64,000 nt of DNA from assembly GCA_013397115.1 (NCBI GenBank), contig VWZW01002320.1:3229062-3293061 (forward strand). Reading direction: 5' to 3'. This DNA is from Edolisoma coerulescens. Its lineage: Eukaryota; Chordata; Aves; Passeriformes; Campephagidae. Below, one piece after another: positions 44,186 through 57,235 of this stretch (its first letter is position 1; the number at the start of each line of letters is the position of its first letter). Both the position numbers and the translations under genes were made by a program. The notes under the pieces were generated by a model. That model ran no database searches. It was not told where the DNA came from and saw nothing but the letters and a program-made list of their open reading frames with translations.

Positions 44186-47100
44186 CTGTGGCTACCTGAC
44201 CCTTTTCCCATGAATGCTGCCATCTCCATCATCAATCCTTTAACTTCTCTACCTATTTTTGCAACCTTCTCACACTAAATTTCCCAAAGTTGTTTCAGCT
44301 GGGATAGAATGAATGAAAATTGAATTAAGTCCAGCATTTTGTCTTCTGTACTGGCAATATATTTGGAGAAAGGACTGCTCAAATGCTTTGTCTTGCTCAG
44401 AAAGAAGCACATTGACCCTGCTACACAACCTGCCCATGAATAACCACAGTCTTTCAATGCTACTTCCCCCTGCTACTGTCACCTCCCTTCAGCATTTTTC
44501 TCAGGTTTATATATCTTTTCTCAGGACTCTTAGAAGTATTGAAGTCACTTTGAAAGATGCTCTTTTGATAATATTTCTGCCCCAATGCAAGTAAAAAAAA
44601 AAAAATCAAACCAAACTGAAAAAAAGACAAAACAGAAAAGAAAAGGAGAAAGATTGATCTGGGAATTTCGCCACTTAGTTTTTGGCTTTAGATGTAGAGT
44701 TCTTGTAATTTTCTGAAGAGTAACCATACAAACTCTCTCTTCTTTCAGGGCTTTTAGGTTTCTCATGGCCTTGTTTTGATATAGGAGCACTCAGACACAT
44801 GGTTGCTGCTTTATACATTCTGACTGTTGATACGATAATTGCATCAGCTCATGGACATGTCTTTTAAAGAGAGACCCTCAGTCTCCCAGTGGATGTCATT
44901 CTGACTCTGGGTAACAGCAATCCAGTAATGTTAGATAATTCCTGATATCAGAATCTGGCCACTGTCTTCAAAATTTACTTGTCTCTGTCTCCAGTTTTGC
45001 AGAGAAGTTTTGCAGTTTTATCAGAGAAGAGAGGACAGAAGATACTGTACTCAAAGCCCCTAGGTCAATAAATACCCTTTTTTGCTGAAACACATATGAA
45101 AAAGCACTTTTTTTTCATATTTCCTTTTACATTTTATTTAATTTTAATATAGTTTGAATTAAATTAATTTAGAATGAATGTAATTTTTTTTTATTTATTA
45201 CTTTTTAAAATCTCCCTCACAGCCTATCAAGAATTATGTTAGACCCAAAACATAGCTCTTGTTTCATACGCAGTATGGAGAATAATAACTATTTTAAGAA
45301 TAAAAATGATACTTGAACAAAATTCTGTTACACAATACTCCCCTGTTGGGGAAAGAAAATAAGCCATAACCATGGTCTATCCACTTACTTTTTCCATTTC
45401 TATTCTCTTTCTGTCTAAGGAATATTCTCAACATTTTGAAGACGGAACTAAGTGCCAGAGAAAGGAGCAAGAGGAATTTGATGGCTATCTTTCCAGCCAT
45501 TTGTTTTCTTGTCCATTTATTCCCATTCGTTTGCTTCAGCACTGCCTGGGAGTGAAGTGCCTGCCACCCTGTAAAAATATTACTATTTTTGGTGCATGGT
45601 ACTAGGTGCAATTCACATTTCCCAGGATGCTCAGTATGATAATTGAAATCTGTCCTACGTCTTCCTCAATGTGCTCAGACCAGAACATCACCAAACATGT
45701 TTTGCTGTGGTTTTTAGTTCATACATTTCTTAACTGCAGATGTCTTCCACTTAAATGCACTGGCAGCATTAGCTGCCCCAAACTGTGCAGTCTCTTCTCT
45801 CATTTTCTCTGTATTTTTCTGAAATGCCAAATGAAAGCACTTGTTTTTCTTCACAATGCATTTCTGTGCTTGGTGTACCTTATACCAAGATACACAGCTG
45901 CAAAGAGTCTCCCTCCTTCATGTGATCCGCAGTAAGGTCAGAGACCATTATGATCCCCCTAAAGCTGCATCTACTTCTCTGTTGAGGGCACAGCAGCCTC
46001 CCAGCCATGTGGCACAGTGGTTCCTGCACTCCTTCCCCTGCACCAGCCCAGGGAGCAGCACCAAGCCAGGGTGAGCTCTCTCTCCCTATGGATTTGTGGC
46101 AGGAGGATGCACTGTCCTTGCACACCGAAAGGGTCCGGGTGTGGGTCTGCCCACAGAGCAGCACTCAGGAAGGCCAGGAAAATCATTTGTCAGGCACCAG
46201 TTCATCTGGAAGAAGTCCTACCTGCTTGCAGGCAGTTCACAAAGAAAGAAGCGAAAGAAAGAAAATGCTGAATTAAGTCTTCCGCTCACATGTTTTTCCC
46301 AGTCCCTTCCTTTGCATCTTGTTGCTGTAGCCAAAACATCACTGTCCAAGCTGTGGGTACAGAGCACACATCCTCAAAGAGGGGGTGGGTGAGCACCCCA
46401 CGGCCCTGCAGTGCAGACAGGGGCTGTTTCGAGGCCTCTGGCTTTCAAGACAGTCTGATAGGATAAAGGTCCTCATATCCCCATCAGAACTCATATTACA
46501 CCAACCAAGGAAAACACACATAATTAAATTAAGGCACTTTGTTTTCATATCATCAGTGCAATTTATAAAGATACCAGTATGACAGTTTCTAGGCACAGAT
46601 ACAGCCTTCATATTTTTCCTGGATGCAGCACATTGTTTTCTCAGCCAGAAAGCTGTGCTAGGGAGACTCTTCAGCACAAAGCAATGCTCCAGGCCATCTT
46701 CCTTAGTAAGGAGAAGGGGTGTTATCTGCCCTTAAATTGTGTTTCTACCTAAATTAAATTCAGCAAGATGCCTTCTTTAACCAAAACCAGTCACATGGAA
46801 ATATTTGGAGCAGGGAATGGTGATATCTGATACAAAAGTTCACACCAGCTGTCATGCCTTTTAAAGATGATAAAACATTCAGGCAAGCCATAAGATGGAC
46901 TCTTACATTTTGACAATGTATTTCCTGCATCCAGAGTCTCCAGTTGTGATGGGGGGACATTTTCAGCTCACTTTTTGGTGTAGGCAACTTTATGAATGCA
47001 GTTACACATTGATATGAAGTAATGCTTAAGTTGAGAGTAGGAAGTATCTCACTTGCCAGTTGCAGAAGACTGTGACCCTCACAAGGCATTGTTTTGGTAG

Positions 47101-50100
47101 CAGTTTGCTGACAAGGATCTCCATAACTGCAACCTTGATAGCAGAAGGGGTTCTTCCCTTCTCCCACTTTTCCCAATAACACTGAGCACTGTCTTTTTCT
47201 GATCCCTGTGCTCCCCAGTGCCTTTTTTTCCCCTTTACTAGAGAAGATGTGAAATGAAGAACAAAAATCCAGCAGTAACAGCACCCTAACCAGTTTTAGG
47301 TCATATCTGCAGTTGCAGGAGTGGAATGTCCATCACGGGGGGTAGCAAGTGGAGGAAGAAGGTAGATAGAGTCTGGTGTGGTGCAAGCATAGGACATGTC
47401 TGAGGGAGGAGGCCCAAGCAGAAAAAACCATGCAAATCAATGATGGCCGAATCAGTTATCTTCAAGTTTCCTCTCCAGAGCTGTAGTCCCCTAAAAGGAA
47501 GGAGAGTTTGATGGTATCTCATGTTAACAGCTCAGGATGTACACCCAGTGTTTCCCTGAGTTTCCTACACTCTGTGGAACAGCAGTTGCTCCAAGTTCAG
47601 TTCAGAGCAGCCAAGTTTGGGGGCAAAAACGGTGAAGAACTAGAAAAGGGTGTTCCAGCTTCCCAGTGACCTGGAAGAAGGTGGTTGCTGCTGGCTGAGT
47701 TGTCAGACCTGTACCTCAAGGGGACTGCCAAGCACCTTCTTCAGCATCACACCACGTGGGAAGGCTGCTTTAGACATGCAAAAACAGCATCTCCAAGGCC
47801 AGTGAAGTGCCTGTGAAGAAGGAGGAGTGGCACCACACTGAGGCCACCACACTGGAAGGAATTTCTCCTTCAGGACAACCTTGTACTGCAGGTCAAGTTA
47901 GCACCAGGCAGATGCCTCTGGAGGCTGTCCTCTGGGAGGAGGCAAACCTTCCTCCCAGAAAGGTGGGGAGTGAGCTGCCCCCTTGCCTTCAAAAAGAGAA
48001 ACATCCATTTTGCTGGAAGGCAGACGCTTGGGCATCATATGATGCCTGCAGGTAACTGTGAGCTGGCATGCTGAGTCTGAACCTGGACTGGCAGCAGAGA
48101 GAGCCCTGAATGAAGTAAAAATCATTGCTGATGTAACTTATAAATTACTCTCTCTGATGTTTAACAAAACTGAACATGTTGTAAATTAAATTAATGTTTG
48201 TTCAGGGATTCATAAGATGCAATCATTTTCAGCTATGGATAATAGCAATAACCCACAGAGGGTACAGAACAAATGAGATCTGGATATAGTTTTTATAGGG
48301 GCATACTGCTATGCCTTTTGCTCTCAATGAAATAGTGACTAACTTTAAAAGTATAATGTTCTTTTATTAGCACAAAGGGTCTTTGGAGTGGAGGTGTTGC
48401 ATTCAACCTGATCTAGATACTTACTGTAAGCAGAATTATTTCATGTACTTGAAATATCGGCAGCTAGGAAATCGTGCTTGATTTCTTTTGCTATACAGAG
48501 TGAACTGACCCAGCTGGAATTTGGGCTAGTCAGGGTTAATGTTATTGGTTGCACTGGGACTGAGACTCTGCCAGATGTCCTATCTATATGACCTTAAGAA
48601 AAGAAAGGGCGGCAAGGGTTGTTTTGAGACAACCAGCTCTCCCATAAAGTTAAACTGGATGATCCCAATAACTGTATTTCACTTAATTCACAGCCTCCTA
48701 CACTGGCTCGTCAGAGGATACTGTGATGCCCTTTTGTTGTGGGAGTGTACAAAATCTAATCATTTCTGCTGAGTTGAGGAAATAATAAAAATAATTCAGG
48801 TACACATTTTATGTGTCACGTTTTCTTGATCTTATGGAGTGATGTAGGCATACTGTTCATGCAACCGTAGCCACTAAAAAAGTAAGATCAGGCTGAAAAA
48901 ACTACAGGCTAGAGATGGAAGAGAGGACCATCACAGTACTCACCTTTGACTATTTTGTCTTTTTGTCACTGACCTGCTGAAAGCCAGTGGGTTGCTTCAG
49001 GCAAAAAGAACCTCCTAAAAGCAAAGTCCCAATGATGTCAGATCAAGTTTATATTGAACATAAAGCAGAGCGTTCAACTTTCCTCTCACAGTTCAACATC
49101 ACAGGCATGCAATCACCCATCTGTTTCCTGAACTAGCTCTTAGCTAGGAAAACAAGAGCAGTGAAAGGAACTTTATCAAGGACCACAGGAGGACTATAGG
49201 GCATTATGTATCAAACAGTAAATATTTGTGTCAGCATTACAATATATATTTTGGCTTACAGGGGCAAAAGAGAGTGTTTGAGTAGTGACCAAGGTCCATG
49301 GTCTTAATGGGAAATAAAATTTCGTTTGCAAACTGGCTTGGCACTTTGGCCATAGGCCAGAGAAGGCCAAGAAACAATGCTAGAGGGTAAAATTTTCAAT
49401 CCCCCTCTGAAAACAAAGCAACCTCTGGTGCTTCAGATGTGTGTCTAGTACACCCACCTAAGTTAGGAGACACCCAGGAATTGTAACAGCTGTGACCCTG
49501 AGCCTCCCTGGGAAAACATGCTATCTGCTTCAGCCACGAGTCCAGAGACATTAACTTGGGGATAAAGTTCACGTTTTGGAGGCTGACTGGCTGGACTCCT
49601 ACTCAGCTGACTCAGAACTGAGAAAAAGGAGATCAGATACTTGAACATCTGCTTGAACCTCTGCAGACCTCGTCATGGGCTTTCACTGAAATAGTTTTGG
49701 AAAACATAACCACTTTATGGCATCCTGTAGGAAAATAATAAAAATGAGACATTTGTTTTTTTATAAAAACAGACTGCATTAGGAAAGGAAAGGTAGAAAA
49801 GCTGTTTATGCCTATTGTGCTTTACATATAGGCACACAAGGTGGGAGTTTGGCTTGAGACTATTTTCTCCTCCCTGCATATTCTCTCTAGTGCCTGTGTT
49901 GATCCAGGGTTAATGAAGAGTTATTGTCCATTTGAGGGGATTGGAACCTCTTGCACTGAGATCCATATCCGACAGTCTTATAAAAATGTCATGGTGCATA
50001 CTCACCTAATATCTTGATCCTAAAAAGCTCCCATTTGTGGAATTTAAAATTCGTTAGAAAATCAATACACCCTCATTTACCCTTAGTTTTTGAGAAAGGG

Positions 50101-52323
50101 TTGTGTGAGATATTCAGAGTTTTGGGATTTTTTATTCAGTTTATTGGGATCATGATGAAACATATCACTCATAAACCCCATCCATCTTATCATCATCAAA
50201 GTATTCATTTGTTCTTCTCTAACTGGGATCAAATTTTTAATAACAAATTTATACCCATGTAAAGATAAACTCTTAAGCTCTGCATTTGGTTTTTCTCTGT
50301 GTTCCCAAGGAACTGAAAACATGTTTTATCTTTTTCTGCTTCTTGCAGATAATTTGATACAGTGTATTTTAGAACATTTCTTTTGTATTTACATTTTGGC
50401 ACAAGTACATCGTATTGTTACATTGTTCACAGGCTTACTATTGTCACTGCCAACTTCTTTTGGGAAAAATCAAAGAGAAGCTGAGAGAAGATGTATCAAG
50501 CCACAGTCATTTGGCTGCCTAATATTTTATGCTCCCTTCTTTCCTACTGGTTTCCAGTTGTCAATCTTGTCATTAGAACTTCTAAATTAACTATTTTCTT
50601 GCTTGTTTACTAAATAATTTTACAAACCAACAGAGCTGTTTGAGGACATGAATCACATTCTTCTTCATGTCACACAAATTAAAGCAAGTCCACAAAGCCA
50701 TGCTGTGGTTGACTAATTTTTGGAAGATTTCCTCTTTATGATGGTATATTCTAAATAGAAAAACAAGGTGACTTTCACTGAGCTTAAAAACAAAGGATAC
50801 TCACAATGTAACCACTTTGGGATTTTAGGACTTTAACTGTTGAAGCCTTCTGACTCTTTAGAGTCTCACAACAAATGAATGCAGTTGCCCTCACACATCT
50901 GTTTTCTCCAAGTGGTCTTACTTATAATTATGCCTGTGTGTATTTACATAAAAACAATCATATCAGACGGATAGAAATTGCTTTTTCACCCTTCTGTCTC
51001 AGCCACAGTCTTGCAGCAGTCTTTCTCTTCTGAGGGCTTTCATGCATTCAGTAAAATCTTAGGTGTCAACCTGAATTAATTCTCAAACATCAGCCAAAAA
51101 AATAGTAATTCATAAACCTTAAAGAGAATCTGCTATGGTTTGGTTTATATTGTTTAACAACATAACCATAACCATAACATCCAGCACAGCATAGATGGTT
51201 TCCTAAGAAACAGTCAATTTCTGCCTGATATTTTCATCAATATGATGAAAAAGCAAAGCCCACTTGAATTTATTCTCAAGATACAAGGTCTGGTAATGTA
51301 GAAGAACAGAAAAATCCCTTCAGTCAGAGGTATCTCTTCAGAAATTTAGGGTGAAGCAACCAAGATGTGGTGAGTCAACCAAGGAACTTGTGGTTGATTT
51401 TGCTCCCCATCTCCCTAACTTTTCTGCACCACACTCCTGTGGAAAAAGAAGGTTAGCTCAGATATTTCTCTGTGTTAAGAAAGATTTCTGTCTCTGACTC
51501 CCCAGCGGCTCACAAAACGTCCATATAGGGTAATTTGAGGAAGTGACCGAGTGAAGAATCAAAAGGTCTTTGCCATCAGGCAAGTGTTACCATGGATCCA
51601 CTGTATCGTGATTCCCAGAGGCAGAAGGCAACATCAGGCATCTGAGGGCAGTTCTACAGAGGATGCAAGCTGGCTTCAGGTATTAAATAAATAAGACTAA
51701 ACTGGACATGATTCTGAATGTGGGAAAAGTACCCTTTTGAATCAAGCCACTCATGCAGTCTACATTAATGGTCCCCATAGACCTCATTAGGCATTACTTT
51801 ATATTTTTAAGTTATTCCAATACTATACTTTTTCAGTTATTCTGCCCTTGAGACTGGATGATACTCTTTCTTTAAGGCACTTAAAATTTTTTTTTCTTGC
51901 TTATTTTTCATTATATTCCCTTATTTAACTACAGATTTAGCTCTAGCTAGACTCAATGAGCGTCTGCTGTTTTTCAAATCTTTATCTCACATTATTGACC
52001 ACCGTGATTTCTTCTATTCTCTTAGGACTCATTTCTCCTACATGTGGGGCAGTACTACAGCACTTCTACACACAGCAGAACAGAGTCCATTGTTGCTAAT
52101 GATCCCCAGGACTGATGAGGGTTTCAGTATCCCTCAGATGGAAAAATGGTCCTGGATGGGAGGGTCAGCTTGTGCTGCCTGATGGAGCATCTGAACACAG
52201 ACCCTCATGACAGACAGTGTGATACCCACTTCCATAGACAATCCCTAGGGATTTTAATCTCTCTGATGGTTTACAACACATTTCACCAAAATGCATTGTA
52301 TGGCCTTATCTGTCCACATTCAG
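44186..52323. other. Long gene-free stretch
   Basis: No gene or clear mobile element was found. It holds a 13-A run (44592-44604), an AT-rich tract (45105-45215), a GAAA-rich piece near 46240-46266 and a three-copy 'ataacc' repeat near 51160. The largest frames are 174 codons (minus, 46760-47284) and 112 codons (minus, 46339-46677), with no motif. GC-richer patches at 46000-46440 and 47600-48060 carry overlapping frames on both strands. From 48800 to 52100 there is almost nothing open. Confidence 0.6.
45105..45215. repeat. AT-rich low-complexity tract
   Basis: T-runs and TTTAATT/AATTAAATTAATTTAG strings give a tract of about 110 bases with very few G or C. It holds no gene or defined repeat unit. 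Confidence 0.75.
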
Positions 52324-52382
52324 TGGAGCACTTAAGCCTGAAGCAGGTGCTCAGGGCCATTAAAGTTAATGGTGCTTAGGCA
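52324..52382 (-). repeat. Possible ancient repeat fragment
   Basis: 'gtggagcacttaagcctg', 'caggtgctcagggccatt' and 'aaagttaatgg' share the 'agcacttaag' and 'ccatt..aatgg' pieces of the element at 6031-6097 in reverse. The element is too diverged for a firm call. Confidence 0.3.
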
Positions 52383-52599
52383 GGTTTCAAAGCTAAATGT
52401 GTGTTAAGGGCCTCTCTGCAGCAATGCCTTTCAAGGGTTTGCCCAAAGAGAAACTCCATGAAATACAGGTAGGTTGAACTACATAGTATTTTCACTGGGG
52501 CAAATTTGTTTGTCACGAAAACATAAATGGGGAAGTGTAAACCTCTGCACTAAATACTGCTAGAAGAATGATTTGTACACAGCACTAAGGAAATATTGT

Positions 52600-52720
52600 T
52601 GCAATAGAATAGATTAGCATAAGCTCTCTGGAGAGACACTATGCTGTCCTTGGGTTTTGCAGAGTGCCTGGCATACTAGAGATGCCAGAGTTAACAAGTA
52701 GTTATTAATAATAATAAAAT
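52600..52720 (+). mobile_element. Possible MIR 3' fragment
   Basis: 'cagagtgcctggcatactag', 'agttaacaagtagttatt' and 'aataataataa' resemble the MIR 3' end ('cagtgcctggcacatagtaag', 'aaatgttagctattatta'). The 5' part cannot be followed. This is a moderate call. Confidence 0.45.
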
Positions 52721-52763
52721 ACTTCTACTGAGAGAATAGACACCAGTTCTTTGTATCAACCAC

Positions 52764-52793
52764 ATCAGATAGACAAATATCAGATAGATAAAT
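52764..52793. repeat. Two-copy 15-bp tandem duplication
   Basis: 'atcagatagacaaat' is followed at once by 'atcagatagataaat', with one difference. It is a recent small duplication. Confidence 0.9.
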
Positions 52794-54529
52794 ATAAATG
52801 TACTCAAATTTACTCTTTGTGAGTTAATATTTTTCTTAAGATGAGACTGGATCTAGTTTGTATAATTTTTTTACCCTTTACTCTGTCTCTTTGTAGTTTA
52901 AAATGTCTTTTATCAGCCCAGAAGAGCTGTCTGCCTCAGTCACATCAACCAGCATAAGTACAATAGCATCAGCCACTCCTATTTTGCCATAGGAATACTG
53001 TAAACCAAGCCCAAGTGTCAGCAGAGCACAAGCTGTTGAGAATTAGTGGCTCTCTGGCTCACATTTGACTATTTTTCACAAAGTAATTCCTACACATTAA
53101 TTTGTAGGAGGTTGGAATATCTTGTTGTATGTTCACTGCTTTACTGCTCAGCCCTGAGATATGCCAAAAGCTCCACTCTTTCAGAAAGGTGTGACATCTG
53201 AGAGGGAGAAAGTGCTATCAGACTAATGCTGCTAAATTCAAGTGGAAAAGGCAAATTTTACTGAGTCCCCAACTGCAGCAGAACTGTTGCACTGGGTCTT
53301 GCTGGCATGTGCCAACAAGGCTGGAGGTATTAAAACTTGCCACGCTGAAACTACACCATTACAATGTTTTGGGGTGGAAACGTGATGTGGAAGCAAGCTG
53401 ACATGCCATGAGATGCAAGCACTCATTTTCCAACTCCTTGGTTTTCTGTTGCCAGCTGTTGCCAACACGGCCATCACCCGCACCAGCCCAGCCCCTGGGA
53501 AATGCCCATGTGAGGCAGCAAGGCAGCAGCACAGCACGTGGCAAGGACACCTCGAGCTTGTTCTTCACTTCCTTTTCTGCTGTGTCACCTCAGGCGAGCT
53601 GTGCCACGGCCTCACACTTCTGCTAAAAACCTCGTAAAAGGATTGAAACTATTGCAAGCCAGAGAAAAAATCCGGAGTTTAAAAAAAGACATGTCCCAGC
53701 CCCGCAGTCCCAGCAGAGCTCTCTTTGTTTCCTTTCTGATTTTAGCACATCCAAAGCATGTTTTCAAGCTCCTTTTACCACAGCCACAAGAGCTAGAAAG
53801 TTGTTTCAAAGGAAAAAAAAAAAAAAAGAAAGAAAAAACCCCATAAAGCTACGATTCCAACCTAATGAAAGCACTCTGGGGGCTGGAACAATAAAAATAA
53901 CACGGGAAGTTTTGAGAGCCGCCAGTGCAGCCAACGTCGCTGTTGTGCCCCCACCACCTCTAGCTGCCTGAAGAGACAAGCACAGGCACTCAGCCTTGTC
54001 AAGAGCCCAGAGACACTCACATGTTTTGAGGAAAAGGGGATTATTTTGACAAGAGCTGCCAGAAAGTAAAAGGTTCATACATGCGAGGAAGACTGAGTTC
54101 TATTTACAATAAACCAGCCCGGCGGCTCCCAGCCCAGCTCCTAAGGGCTGTCCAGGGCAAAGGTACAAAGAGGTTTTTTGGAAGCCTCAGTGCTCTCCGT
54201 CTGCCTCCAGGCAACTGTCCTATATTTTCTCAACAGGATCCTCCCAGCTGAAGCAAAAGTCCCTGGCTGGAAATCAGGCACCCAATGACACCTCGGGGAC
54301 CTGCCAGAAATGGGGCACACCCACCCACACCTTCCCCCTCACGGCTCCCAGTCCATTGCTTTTCCACTCAAAACTGGGGCACTGCCCTGCCCATGCTGCT
54401 GGTATGAGGGAGGGAGAGATTGCAGGATCACAAGCCCTGCACCACAGCAGGGGTGTAAGCTGTAAGAAAGGGGCAGGGCTCCCTCCAAATGTGGATTTGG
54501 CCCATGACACTTTGCCTTCCACCATCCAC
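52794..54529. other. Gene-free stretch
   Basis: A GC-richer part (53400-54300) gives overlapping frames on both strands (up to 102 codons plus, 124 minus) without motifs. An acceptor-like 'cttccttttctgctgtgtc' to 'acctcag' at about 53570-53592 has no matching donor. An A-run follows at 53813. Confidence 0.55.
53813..53837. repeat. Poly(A)/A-rich run
   Basis: Fifteen consecutive A (53813-53827) are followed by GAAAGAAAAAA. It could be a decayed retroposon tail, but no source is recognised upstream. Confidence 0.9.
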
Positions 54530-55090
54530 GCCACCTTTAAAAGCCATTTCACAAATAAATACATTAGTATGTGGAAAGTTATCCTTAATAGAGTGTGTAA
54601 AGGGTTTTGGCACAGAAAAGGTGTGTGATAAAGTGCATTCCAAACCACAGTCCTGATTAAGTATTTAAGAATGTCTTCCAGTGGGGAAAAGGGGTGAAGA
54701 AAAAAAGTAAGAAACGAAATGAAAAGAACTGAAGCAGTTCATGAAGACATAGATGAATCATGAAACTCTACATGGAGCTGCCAAAGTTTCAAAAACACTT
54801 TTAGGCACAATATATGAAATCAACCAAGTAAGAGGTGCTTGAAGTTACGGATGTATGCAGATGTTGGTGGACTCCAGGATTAACTCTAAGCCTATTAAAA
54901 CTTTAAACACTCAGTGTGCTTGACTGTCAACAAAGGTTTTATATAGTGTTGCAGTTTGCAGATCACCAGGGATTCAACTTTCCCAACTGAACACCTTAAG
55001 GCTGAGGGCTCAAGGGCTGCAGTCCCTTTATGCTTTAATGAGATGCAAACCGCAAAAACATGGAACATGCCTAGAAATAAATCACATTAG
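54530..55090. promoter_or_regulatory. Candidate conserved non-coding elements
   Basis: Two portions (54530-54620 and 54840-55090) are non-repetitive and frame-poor, with dense AT-rich factor-like motifs: 'tttaatgagatgcaaac' beside 'aaaccgcaaa' (a RUNX-like AACCGCA), 'tcaacaaaggttttata' and 'ggattaactctaagcct'. The idea that they are conserved enhancers is inference from texture. Confidence 0.25.
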
Positions 55091-56929
55091 GGGAAGGTCC
55101 AGCAGGGCTGCTGAAACCATGAGGCATCACAAGTTTAAGAAAGAAATCCTTCTATGAACATTTAAGATGTTTTGAGTACAGCATCTGCTGATATGTTCAT
55201 TCAGTGCATCATGAGGTGCTTCAGCAGGGCACAAACTGAGCACTGCCACCCCACCTTCCTGTTCTGGGTGTGCAAAAGTGTAAACTTCCAGGAAAAACAA
55301 TGGAGTCTCCCCTGATGGTGTGTTCAGAGACCTGATCTTGTGCCACAGCACTTCTGCCTTAATGACAGACCCAGTTTCACCTGAGGTATCTCTATTTATT
55401 GATGATCTCTGAAAGGGATGAAATTATTAGAGAACTAACTTACAAAATACAGAGTTTTAACCATATAAAAATCATCAAAGAGCACCAAAGAAACAGACTA
55501 TCAACTATTAAATTAAGCAAAATTCCAGCCCTAAAATCAAGGAACATTTCAGAAAAGAGGTGGTGCACAACAGACCACATCTGTGGTTTTTAGTGGACAC
55601 AAGCAGAGAGGTTCAGTCCTGATTTACACCAGCTGAGACACAGTTTTTGGATTATCAGTGACTCTACCAATGCTGCCTCTGTACTAATGACAAAAAAAAA
55701 GCAGAATTAATGCAGATACAGTGTTGCCTTTCTTTAAGGAATCCACCCATGCCCTTGGGAAAGGGTGAAGCAGGAATCCCTCTCTCTGGTCTATCTTAGG
55801 TTTTGAACTTTTTTTCTTTTCTATCTGAACTTATTAAAACCCTTCATACACTTATAAATTCTTCTGTGGTACATTATAGGTTTAAAGCCAAAATAATAAA
55901 AGAATGAGAATGTTTCTGCCCAGAGATACTTAAATATTGAATGCAAATTTACTGATAAAAATCCTGAAGAATCACAACATAGACTAGCATGCTATAAATT
56001 ATGCTAAATCAAATAAATCAGACTATATCATCCCTGGTGGCTCCTACACAGCCTTTAAATATATTACCCACTCCTCATCAGTCCATTCCACTCAATAACC
56101 AGCTCTGTCTTCCATCCCCAGGCCCGCTTTAATTTGAACAATATATTAGCCTTTGCAGCATAAAGGAGAAAGAAACCTCAGGAAGAAGGAAGGCCGGCTT
56201 ACAAATGAATCTCCCATGGCAGCTCACTCAGACGTGTAGGATGGATGGCTATTCTGAGCGGTCCGTGTCCCAAACGCAGCCAGGGCAATAAATCCTTCCC
56301 TGGACAGCAGCTGGGAGCATGAGCGGTCCCTGCCTTCTCCTCCCCAGTCCTCAGCCTCCCTCATCCCTTCCAAATACAAAGGCTTGCAGCCTTTCCAGCT
56401 CCACTCAGAGGGCATAACTCATGGCAGACCTGGGAAGAAGAAAATCAGAAGTTCAGCCTCTAGGGAGAGGGATCTCCCTTGGCGGGTCTCCCAGCACTGG
56501 GTGGCCATAGCCATGCTTGCATGGGAGGTGCCTCTGACCTGGTACAGCCAGAGCCTCCATCCACCAGCCTCAGAAATGGTGGGATACGAAGAAGGTGGAC
56601 CTGAGCACCACGTCCTATAAGCTGTCATCAGGAGGGTGGAAGAGGGCAACCAAGGGTAGCTGCTCCTCCCTGGAGTCCTTAAAGCAGGGAGACCAAACCA
56701 CCTGTTTCCTTAGCAGGGAACAGGCTGGTGTCCAGAGTGCCTGAGACAGAGGGTCACAAGCTGAAGCCTGATGGTGCTGAGCCAAGGCTTTGCTCAACCT
56801 TCCCCCAGGAGCAAAGAGCCCCCTGTCTAACATCGTAAAACATCTGGTAAGGCTATCAGCAGGGAGACTGCTGAGGATACAGTTTAACAGAGCTGCTGGG
56901 ATTTTTTTTTATTGCATTTATTTTCACAA
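55091..56929. other. Gene-free stretch
   Basis: A short piece near 55618-55641 ('cctgatttacaccagctgag') resembles an old sauropsid repeat motif, but it is too short to call. Frames of 60-78 codons on both strands at 56220-56830 arise in a GC-richer patch. No gene was found. Confidence 0.55.
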
Positions 56930-57235
56930 ATCATAACAATAAAAAAAGGAAAAGTTGGAGTCCACTCAATTGAGTTAATGCTTTCGGAATTTTATTAATC
57001 AACGTCCCAGCATTCATAAAAAAATGACACCTTTTAAAACCAGTGGAGAGAAACATTTCCAAATATTTCCAATCAAAAGAAATTATTTTAAAACTCACAT
57101 TACATGTATTTTTAAACCCAACCCTCAGGGAGATGGGTGTGAACTCTGAATTATCCCAATTAACTTTAGTGCCAGAGATCAAGGCCAAAAATTGCAAAGT
57201 CAGCTCTAAGCTTTCCGAGTAGGTTGCTGAGGGTG
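56930..57235. promoter_or_regulatory. Candidate conserved non-coding element
   Basis: This is AT-rich, complex and non-repetitive DNA with 'gaattttattaatcaacg', 'actcaattgagttaatgc', a TEAD-like 'cattcat', 'ccaattaactttagtgcc' and 'gagatcaaggccaaaaattg' (a TCAAGGCCA nuclear-receptor-like half site). The 88-codon minus frame (56931-57197) has no motif. The call rests on texture only and needs alignment. Confidence 0.3.

Noticed and set aside
46760..47284. 174-codon minus-strand frame
   Set aside because: Length within chance, cysteine-scattered sequence with no recognised motif.
51160..51179. Interstitial telomere-like repeat (ataacc)n
   Set aside because: The unit is not the vertebrate telomere unit and there are only three copies.
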